This document shows positions 58,181 to 64,000 of a stretch of DNA of 64,000 nucleotides, piece by piece. The stretch's first letter is position 1, and each line of letters begins with the position of its first letter. The notes under the pieces are model-generated. The model had not been told where the DNA came from. It saw only the letters and a program-made list of their open reading frames with translations, and ran no database searches. The stretch is taken from NCBI GenBank assembly GCA_016710785.1, contig JADJUE010000002.1, forward strand, positions 62,001-126,000. Reading direction: 5' to 3'. The position numbers and the translations under genes are program-made. Source of the DNA: Candidatus Epilinea brevis. Lineage in GTDB: Bacteria > Chloroflexota > Anaerolineae > Epilineales > Epilineaceae.

Positions 58181-60226
58181 ATGCAAGCACGACGACGGTT
58201 GCTGTTCATGGTCATTCTGTTCCTGGGTACCGTTTTCAGCACCGTGCTGAGCCTGGCCGGGCCGGGCCCCGTGCTTGCCCAGCGCCCCACCGCCACCCGC
58301 CAGACCCCCGGCGGCCGGCCCACACCCGAGGGCCGTCACGCGAGCGAATGCATTTCCGAGCTCACGTCCACGCTCTCGGCCTCTACCACGCGCTTGTGCG
58401 ATCCCGTGACGGCCACCGTCCGTCTGGCGCCCAGTTGCCCGTTCTGCGCGGGCGGAATCAGCATCGTGTTCGTGATGCCGGAGCGCGCCGAGGGCAACTT
58501 GTGGGCCCGGGGGGCGACCCGGGGCATGCTGACCAGCCTGAAAAACTACCGCCGGGACTACTTCAAGAACACGCGGCGCGATTTCATCACCCAGGTCGGT
58601 GTCGTGCGCTACACCCCGACCCGCGCGGAAGTCCTGTTGGGCATGACCACGAACCTGGATCGTGGCGAGAGCGCGGTGGCCCAGATGCAGGCGGGCACGC
58701 AGGCCGGCGGCGCCTATGAGGATGCCGCCGACGCTGCCGTATCGCTCCTGGAGAACGCCGAGAGAACCGACGGTACCGCCGGCTACCGGGCCTGCATGGA
58801 GATCGTGGTCTACTACGTCGACTTCACGGGCGTTGCCGACAAGAAAGCCGCCTTGATCCAGATGGGCCAGGCCAAGGTCAAGATCGAATCCCGCGCGAAC
58901 TACTTCTACGCCGCCTGCGTGGCCGCCAACACCATCGGCGGCATCATGGGCGGCTGTGACCAGACCTTCTTCATTCAGCGGAACGATCGTTACTTCGGCT
59001 TCCCGAACGGCGCGCCCGGGAAATTCGCCGCGGTCCTGGAGGGCGACATCCGCCAGGAGGAGGACAGGAAGACACCCCCGCTGGTGCAGGCGTTGGAGCT
59101 TACGCAGCATTTGCCGGTCGGCCTGTCCTATCTTCCCGGCTCAGGCGTGCCGCCCCCGAGCAAGGTCGTCACCACCACCGGCGGCGAGACCGAGCTCACC
59201 TGGAAGTGGAGCCCTGTGACCAAGCTGCAACCGGAAACCGTCACCTACCGCATCCAGCCGCTTGACGAGGGCGCCTGGGCCGTCACCGGCGGCATGCGGC
59301 TCGACGACGTGCAGGGCAAGAGCCGCGACGTCATCATGGCCACCCAGGCGCTCACGGTCTCGGATCGCTGCCTGCCACCCACCCCGACGCCGACCAACAC
59401 AGCGACGTCCACCAACACGCCCGAGCCCACCCCGACGGCTCTGCCGCCGACGGCCACCCCGACGGCAACCTCGACCGCCACATCCACCGCCACCCCCACC
59501 GTGACGCCGACACGGGTGCCCGTTCCGGTGTACCTGCCGATCATGCTCTTCGAGCGCTGCCTGCCCGAGCTGCGACGGGTGGATCTGTTGCTGGCCATCG
59601 ACGCCTCGACCTCGATGGCGGAGTTGGCCGGCGACGGCCAGACCAAGATCGCGGCCGCACGGACCGCGGCGGCGGCGCTGCTCGCTGCACTGCCCTTGGA
59701 AGCCGGCAGCCAGGCCGCGGTGCTGACCTTCAACAGCGCGGCGACCCTCGACCAGCCGCTCACCGGGGACCGTGCGGCGCTGCAGCAGGCGCTGGACAGC
59801 TTCCAGCTCTCCCGCCAGACCTGCCTGGTCTGCGCTGTGCAGGCCGCGGACGCCGAGCTCAGCGGGCCGCGGCATCGGAGCGGCGCACTCCAGGTCATGG
59901 TGCTGCTGACCGACGGGCGCTCGAACCCGCAGCCGGTGGCGGAGGCCATCGCCGCGGCGATGGCGGCCAAAGAGCATGGTGTGGTGATCTTCACCGTCGG
60001 TCTCGGCGACGACCTGGACGTGGAAGCGCTCGGGGCGATGGCCAGCCAGCCGGACTATTTCCGCACCGCCGCCAGCGCCACGGACCTGGCCGCCATCTAC
60101 CGCGACATCGCCGGGCTGCTGCCCTGCCCAGCGGATGCGTTCTGGGGCAACCGCGCCCTCACCCAACCGCGACCGGTCCCGCTGCGGCGGGCGCCGGCGC
60201 GGGCTTGGCGCGAGCCGTCAGGCTGA
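58181..60226 (+). CDS. Secreted surface protein: degenerate VWA, beta domain, PT linker, intact VWA
   Basis: 681 residues; GGAGG precedes ATG 58181. Signal peptide: RRRLLFMVILFLGTVFSTVL to VLAQ. The first domain (GISIVFVMPERAEGNLWARG, EIVVYYVDFTGVADKKAALI) looks like a VWA fold with no MIDAS. A beta domain follows (LELTQHLPVGLSYLPGSGVP, ELTWKWSPVTKLQPETVTYR). The linker runs from about residue 402 to 446, then VYLPIMLFERC and a VWA domain with intact MIDAS (DASTS, Asp474-Ser478), VMVLLTDGRSNPQPVAEAIA and FTVGLGDDLDVEALGAMASQ. The same order is seen at 11662-13671. An Arg/Pro-rich tail ends the protein. It probably works as an adhesin or matrix component. Confidence 0.82.
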   Translation: MQARRRLLFMVILFLGTVFSTVLSLAGPGPVLAQRPTATRQTPGGRPTPEGRHASECISELTSTLSASTTRLCDPVTATVRLAPSCPFCAGGISIVFVMPERAEGNLWARGATRGMLTSLKNYRRDYFKNTRRDFITQVGVVRYTPTRAEVLLGMTTNLDRGESAVAQMQAGTQAGGAYEDAADAAVSLLENAERTDGTAGYRACMEIVVYYVDFTGVADKKAALIQMGQAKVKIESRANYFYAACVAANTIGGIMGGCDQTFFIQRNDRYFGFPNGAPGKFAAVLEGDIRQEEDRKTPPLVQALELTQHLPVGLSYLPGSGVPPPSKVVTTTGGETELTWKWSPVTKLQPETVTYRIQPLDEGAWAVTGGMRLDDVQGKSRDVIMATQALTVSDRCLPPTPTPTNTATSTNTPEPTPTALPPTATPTATSTATSTATPTVTPTRVPVPVYLPIMLFERCLPELRRVDLLLAIDASTSMAELAGDGQTKIAAARTAAAALLAALPLEAGSQAAVLTFNSAATLDQPLTGDRAALQQALDSFQLSRQTCLVCAVQAADAELSGPRHRSGALQVMVLLTDGRSNPQPVAEAIAAAMAAKEHGVVIFTVGLGDDLDVEALGAMASQPDYFRTAASATDLAAIYRDIAGLLPCPADAFWGNRALTQPRPVPLRRAPARAWREPSG

Positions 60227-60627
60227 GGTTGACGAGTGAGGACGAGGACCCATCTCGTACCGCCAGGCCCGGTCGGCCAGCTGGCGGCGGACAATTTGCA
60301 TGACGAGGGCGCTGCATCCGGACAATCTGCCCTGACAAGGCGGAAGTGCTCACTGAGGTGGACTTGGATCGCGACTTCAGACCACGCTGACCCGTGTGGC
60401 GTGGCTGTTAGGCCTGCGCAGACCCCCGGGATCTCATGTCGGCCCCCCGGTCAGCCGGCTTGGCCTCCCCCGATTGGTGGAGCCGAAGACAGCCTGGCCG
60501 GGGGGCGCGACCGAAGTCGCCGTCATGTAAGCTGATAGCATGACCCAAGTGCAGCTGTTCCGTCGCCGAGCTTGAGTGGCGGAAGCATGTCTGGGCGTGC
60601 CGAAGCGAGATTGAAGGAATGCAGATC
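60227..60627. other. 400-bp intergenic region, no recognisable feature
   Basis: No ORF with protein-like composition and no clear promoter were found between the VWA gene and csbD; short open frames here have no family resemblance or ribosome sites. Confidence 0.5.
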
Positions 60628-60852
60628 ATGAACGACGACACCATTGCCGGCAAGTGGAAGCAGATGCGAGGCCAGGTGAAGGAATGGTGGGGCAAGCTCA
60701 CCGACGACGAGCTGGACCAGGCGGCGGGAAAGTCCGAGCAGATGATCGGCCTGATCCAGGAGAAGTACGGCTACACCCGCGAGCGCGCGCAGGACGAGTA
60801 CAACCTTCGCCGCAAGGCGGTCGAGGCCTACAAGGAAAGCATGAGCAACTGA
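60628..60852 (+). CDS. CsbD-family stress protein
   Basis: 74 residues. The ATG at 60628 is chosen over 60619 because GAAGGA (60613-60618) then has a 9-nt spacing. NDDTIAGKWKQMRGQVKEWW with GKLTDDELDQAAGKSEQMIG and LIQEKYGYTRERAQDE is a complete CsbD domain, a small, helical, highly charged general-stress protein. A YtxH protein follows 150 bp later; such genes often occur together in stress regulons. Confidence 0.92.
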   Translation: MNDDTIAGKWKQMRGQVKEWWGKLTDDELDQAAGKSEQMIGLIQEKYGYTRERAQDEYNLRRKAVEAYKESMSN

Positions 60853-60858
60853 TCGGGG

Positions 60859-60953
60859 CGGGCTACAGCCCGAACCGTAGGTCCCGCGCGCCATTGGTCT
60901 ACCGAGGGCGCGCGGGGTTGACTGCTTGAAACCCGCGGCCGGCTGGCCGCGGG
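60859..60953 (+). terminator. Three stacked hairpins between csbD and ytxH
   Basis: CGGGCT-AC-AGCCCG (60859-60872), a 10-bp stem CCCGCGCGCC with its complement (60883-60892 and 60907-60916), and a 9-bp stem CCCGCGGCC-GGCT-GGCCGCGGG (60932-60953). None is followed by a T run, so they may be stabilisers, attenuators or weak terminators. Confidence 0.5.
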
Positions 60954-61003
60954 CAAGGGTCACCTGCTTCTCGGAGCAGGGCCAGCGACAGGAGACAGGT
61001 ACC

Positions 61004-61351
61004 TTGAACAGCAATGAACAGAACGGCAACACGGCAGAGGGTCATTCGGGCGGCTTCACAATAGGGCTGATATTGGGGGCCATGGCCGGCGCCGGGGCGA
61101 TGCTGCTCTACGCGCCTCAGTCCGGTAAGAAGACCCGCTACAAGCTCCAGCGAACACGCGATGCCTTTCGCCACCAAGCGATCGATGCGGGCGAAGCGGT
61201 GGAAGACATGGTAGCCAAGGCTGGCGGCAAGGCCCGCGACGCGGCGGAAGAGATTCAGGTCCGCGGCGGCGAGATGCTGGACAACGGCAAGGCGCGTATC
61301 AACGCTGCCGTAGACGCTGGCAAGGCTGCCGTCCACCGCGCCCAGGCGTGA
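61004..61351 (+). CDS. YtxH-domain membrane protein
   Basis: 115 residues from TTG 61004, supported by AGGAG 9 nt upstream. It has the YtxH signature: hydrophobic GGFTIGLILGAMAGAGAMLL followed by YAPQSGKKTRYKLQ. A long amphipathic helix follows (DAFRHQAIDAGEAVEDMVAK, AEEIQVRGGEMLDNGKARIN) with Ala/Lys/Arg repeats, as in LEA-like stress proteins. It likely protects the membrane or envelope under stress, together with CsbD. Confidence 0.85.
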   Translation: MNSNEQNGNTAEGHSGGFTIGLILGAMAGAGAMLLYAPQSGKKTRYKLQRTRDAFRHQAIDAGEAVEDMVAKAGGKARDAAEEIQVRGGEMLDNGKARINAAVDAGKAAVHRAQA

Positions 61352-61442
61352 TCGCCTCGCCCTGGATACGAACCGCCTCATCGAGATGGTGGATGGCAGA
61401 CGGGAATCGGACAGGAATCGATGACAGCGGCGACGCCATGAC

Positions 61443-61597
61443 GAGGCCACCCGTCGCAAGGGTGAGGCCTGCATCGGCTACCGGTTGGCGGCCTTGGCCA
61501 ACCAGGCCGACCGGAGCTACGGCGTGGTGATCAACCCGGACAAGGCGGCTGCGCTGAGCTTTGGCGCGGGGATAAGCTGGTGGTGGCGGAGAGGTGA
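61443..61597 (+). pseudogene. Remnant: second copy of the channel gene 3-prime end
   Basis: The segment reads EATRRKGEACIGYRLAALAN, QADRSYGVVINPDKAAALSF and, after a one-base shift, DKLVVAER then TGA. It matches the C-terminus of the channel gene at 54606-54765 closely. Only the last ~50 codons remain; nothing of the channel is seen upstream. It shows that a second gene copy once existed or that a fragment was duplicated. It also shows what the first copy should encode (YGVVINPDKAA) where that one is frameshifted. Confidence 0.75.
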
Positions 61598-61650
61598 GGG
61601 GCGTTTGCCCGGGCAAACTGTATTGGGGTCATCGCTGAAATCGATGTCAC

Positions 61651-62795
61651 CTATGTCCACCACCCCTCACGGGCCAGCTCCGCCAACGGCATCGCCTCCA
61701 CCCGGTCGGCCAAGGGATAGCGCTGCGGGCCGGGATAGACGACGAGCAGGTGATCCAGCGCCAGATCCTTCAACGCGACGCGCATGGATGGGGTCAGTCG
61801 CGGCGCATCGACATGCTTGCACTCGATCCCAAGGCGGGCACCGTCCTTGAGCATGAGGAGGTCGAGCTCGGCGCCGCCGTGGGTGGCCCAGAAGTAGGCC
61901 TCGTCCGGTTGCACCGAGCTCAGGGCTTGCTCGATCACATAGCCTTCCCAGGACGCGCCGCTGCGCGGGTGCTCGGCCAGATCTTTGGGCGTCCGGATGC
62001 CGAGAAGGGCGTGCAGCAGGCCGGTGTCCCTCAGGTAGACCTTGGGCGACTTCACTTGCCGCTTCAAGAGGTTGCCATGCCAGGGTTGGAGCTGACGCGC
62101 CATGAAGACGCCGTCCAAGACATCGAGGTACCGGCGGACGGTGGTCTCGCCGATGGCGAGCGAGCGGGCCGGCTCGGCGGCATTCCAGATTGGCCATGGT
62201 AATGCGCGAGCATGGCCCAGAAGCGACGAAGCACTTCGGTGGTGGTGTTGATGCCCATCATCGGCAGGTCGCGCTCCAGGAAGGTCTGGATGAAGGCCCG
62301 GCGCCAAGCAAAGCTGTCGGCAGTGGTGGCAGCCGTGAAAGAGGGCGGCAGGCCGCCGCGCAGCCAATGCTCGTGATGCATCGCGGCGCCGACCTCGACC
62401 AGGCTGAATCCGCTCATCGCCACGGTCTCCAGGCGGCCGGCCAGTGATTCGGAGGGCTGGCGCAGGAAGCCCGGCGCGGCGCTACCCAGGATGAGGAAGC
62501 GGGCCGGCAGCGGGTCCCGATCGGCCAGGACGCGCAGGATGGGGAACAGATCGACCCGGTGATGGACCTCGTCAATGACCACGAGGCCCCGCAGATCCCG
62601 CAATGCGGTCATCGGCTCGTCCAGCCGCGCCAGGCTGAGCGGGTCCTCGAGGTCGAAGTAGTTGAGGGAGTCCGGCGCCACCAGCTGCCGGGCCATGGTC
62701 GTCTTGCCGCACTGCCGCGGCCCCACCAGGGCGACCACCCGGCTGCGGGAAAGGGCTTGTTCGAGGCGGGCGCGGACAGCAGGGCGATCGATCAC
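61651..62795 (-). pseudogene. AAA ATPase with DUF4143 domain, one frameshift
   Basis: The start is taken as GTG 62795, 6 nt after a TACTAT box. The N-terminal AAA part has ALVGPRQCGKTTMARQLVAP (Walker A), LRGLVVIDEVHHRVDLFPIL (Walker B), FLILGSAAPGFLRQPSESLA and GRLETVAMSGFSLVEVG. At about 62190 one base is missing; the frame change joins MLAHYHGQ to IWNAAEPARSLAIGETTVRR. After it comes the DUF4143 part (YLDVLDGVFMARQLQPWHGN, VYLRDTGLLHALLGIRTPKD, GASWEGYVIEQALSSVQPDE, WATHGGAELDLLMLKDGARL). Joined, it is about 381 residues, the normal length. These ATPases are common, and their role is unclear. Confidence 0.8.
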
Positions 62796-62801
62796 AGGGG
62801 G

Positions 62802-62830
62802 ATAGTAGCCTTGAAATTCCTTCGTGACAA
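62802..62830 (-). promoter_or_regulatory. Promoter of the DUF4143 ATPase, leaderless type
   Basis: TTGTCA (62830-62825), a 17-nt spacer and TACTAT (62807-62802), then 6 nt to GTG 62795. This is the most complete example of the leaderless pattern in the window because a -35 element is present too. Confidence 0.6.
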
Positions 62831-62990
62831 GGGGGAATTTCAAGGGTTACGGGCGGACAAGCCGGCTGCCTCCGGACCTCGTGAGCGCGTTGGCAAGGGG
62901 CGATGGCCAGGGAGACCATCGCCGTCGGCGCCTCGCGCACGCTTACGGCCACCCGATAGAAGATACTGTCTTCGGTGTAAACTATGTCCG

Positions 62991-64000
62991 ATGAAGCGTC
63001 CGTTGATGAACTCCAGCCGCCTTGCTAGATTGTATCTCAGCATCTCGATCGGCTTGGCTCTTGTGGCCAGCGCGTGCCGATCCACGCCGACGGCGCTGCA
63101 GCGCCTTACGCCAGCGCCAATGACCTCCGAGTGGACGGTGGCCACGGACGAAGCCTATCCGCAGGCAGATGCAAGCGCTATCGGGCGGGCGACGCTGGTC
63201 CCGTCCGGCGAAATGCCGCGCCCGACGCTGCGCCTTACACCGTGGCCCCGGCTCACGGCGCTGCCCACGGTGGCGGGCGGCACGCCGATACGGTTCGAGC
63301 TGCTCGACAGGTCCGGCGGCCAGAGCGGCGGGGTCGGCCTGGACGGCCGATTAGCATATCTCATCGTGGGCGGACGGATCGAGGTCATCGACGCGGCCGA
63401 TCCGCGTCGGCTGGCCAGGTTCGGCCGCACGCCGCCGCTCCGGCATGCCCCGAAACTGAGCAGCGATGTCGTGGCGCATGGCGGCATCGTCGCGGCTTCC
63501 ACGGGCGACGGCGTGGTGATCGTGGACGCCCGTGATCCGCGCTCTCCCGTCGAAGCCGGATGGATCCCGTTAGAGGGAGAGGTGATGCGGCTTGTAGGCA
63601 ACGATCGAATGGTCGCCGCCTTCGTGTCCCTGGATTTCATGGGCCCGTCCGGCGTCCAGATACTCGATGTCTCGGACCCGATTCGCCCGCGGCTAGGCGG
63701 CTTCGTCGAGCTGATCGGACGGGGCAGCGCCCTGTCGCTGCAGGATGATGTGCTTTGGGCGCTGACCGGTGCGTCGTGGGAAGGCGCCACACTCAGAGGC
63801 CGGATTGCGAGCGAGATGGGGTCCCGTAACGGCCTCGTGGATGTCGCGACCTCCGGCCTGCGCCGGATCGACGTATCCGACCTGGATCACCCAATCGAGA
63901 TTCCGATTGCCGACATCGAGCCCGTGCAGCCACGCGACGATTTCCTGGCACTCGCGGTCGACGGCGAACGCCTGTATGCCTTCGAACAGATCAACGTCGG
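62991..64000 (+). CDS. LVIVD-repeat beta-propeller lipoprotein (partial)
   Basis: The frame runs off the right edge, so about 336 N-terminal residues are visible from ATG 62991. A signal peptide (LARLYLSISIGLALVASAC) ends with a lipobox-like site at Cys29. After a Thr/Pro-rich segment the propeller has repeated LVIVD-type strands: GRIEVIDAADPRRLARFGRT, GVVIVDARDPRSPVEAGWIP, VQILDVSDPIRPRLGGFVEL and LRRIDVSDLDHPIEIPIADI. LVIVD-repeat proteins are extracellular or surface-anchored; ligands are usually unknown. It lies 195 bp after the divergent DUF4143 ATPase start. Confidence 0.8.
   Translation, partial: MKRPLMNSSRLARLYLSISIGLALVASACRSTPTALQRLTPAPMTSEWTVATDEAYPQADASAIGRATLVPSGEMPRPTLRLTPWPRLTALPTVAGGTPIRFELLDRSGGQSGGVGLDGRLAYLIVGGRIEVIDAADPRRLARFGRTPPLRHAPKLSSDVVAHGGIVAASTGDGVVIVDARDPRSPVEAGWIPLEGEVMRLVGNDRMVAAFVSLDFMGPSGVQILDVSDPIRPRLGGFVELIGRGSALSLQDDVLWALTGASWEGATLRGRIASEMGSRNGLVDVATSGLRRIDVSDLDHPIEIPIADIEPVQPRDDFLALAVDGERLYAFEQINV

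Overview
The window is about 64 kb of very GC-rich bacterial DNA with dense coding and many short or overlapping gene junctions. Several traits point to a Chloroflexota bacterium, probably in or near Anaerolineae/Ardenticatenia. Its secreted proteins carry long Thr/Pro linkers (TPTPT type) next to a hydrophobic YLPxxL-like motif. DUF2277, DUF3147, Uma2, DUF1800/DUF1501 and a degenerate PP2C-plus-propeller protein are all present, and TAGAAT/TATAAT boxes sit 6-8 nt before start codons. The phylum call is inference from gene content and has not been tested by search. No rRNA, tRNA or CRISPR array was seen.

Layout. 0-8.2 kb: a partial O-antigen-ligase-like protein, a small secreted protein, UvrD/PcrA helicase, a YceI lipoprotein, a Walker-A-less ATPase relative, a kelch-like surface protein and an esterase. 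8.2-13.7 kb: two divergent ECF sigma cassettes, one with a zinc-finger anti-sigma factor, the other running into a two-VWA-domain surface protein. 13.7-18.9 kb: small membrane proteins, a fused alpha/beta 2-oxoacid dehydrogenase E1 and a secreted glycosidase-like protein. 18.9-20.9 kb: a third sigma/anti-sigma pair and an MscS channel. 20.9-26.5 kb: a D-alanine/peptidoglycan operon (ddl-like 1, ddl-like 2, murF-alr fusion, nfuA-like). 26.5-29.4 kb: repeat-rich DNA, a matrixin protease and a Uma2 nuclease. 29.4-36 kb: GT2 and radical SAM pair, PP2C-like/propeller protein, DUF3147, an orphan Phd antitoxin with a broken toxin, and mannose-1-phosphate guanylyltransferase. 36-42.6 kb: DUF1800/DUF1501, M23 peptidase, DUF2277, DprE1-like oxidase and a secreted HExxH protein. 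42.5-49.6 kb: a frameshifted DUF3516 helicase and nrdA/nrdB. 49.6-64 kb: HAD phosphatase, surface protein, AAA ATPase, a heavily frameshifted CASTOR/POLLUX-type channel, a HigBA remnant, VOC protein, two more PT-linker VWA proteins, CsbD and YtxH stress proteins, a frameshifted DUF4143 ATPase and the start of an LVIVD-repeat lipoprotein.

How it fits together. Three themes stand out. The first is cell envelope: a D-Ala branch in one operon, DprE1, GDP-mannose supply, GT2 and M23. The second is a family of secreted PT-linker proteins with VWA, propeller, matrixin or HExxH domains, one of them in an ECF sigma operon. The third is nucleotide metabolism with a ribonucleotide reductase whose R2 residues match the Mn/Fe class Ic type. 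Unusual structure includes a ~75-bp dispersed repeat (three copies, two starting at the stop codon of a PT-linker protein), a 47-bp inverted repeat element, a 22-bp tandem/cruciform cluster, a 9-bp periodic palindrome in a 5-prime UTR, probable leaderless promoters, and several decayed genes (channel, toxin-antitoxin modules).
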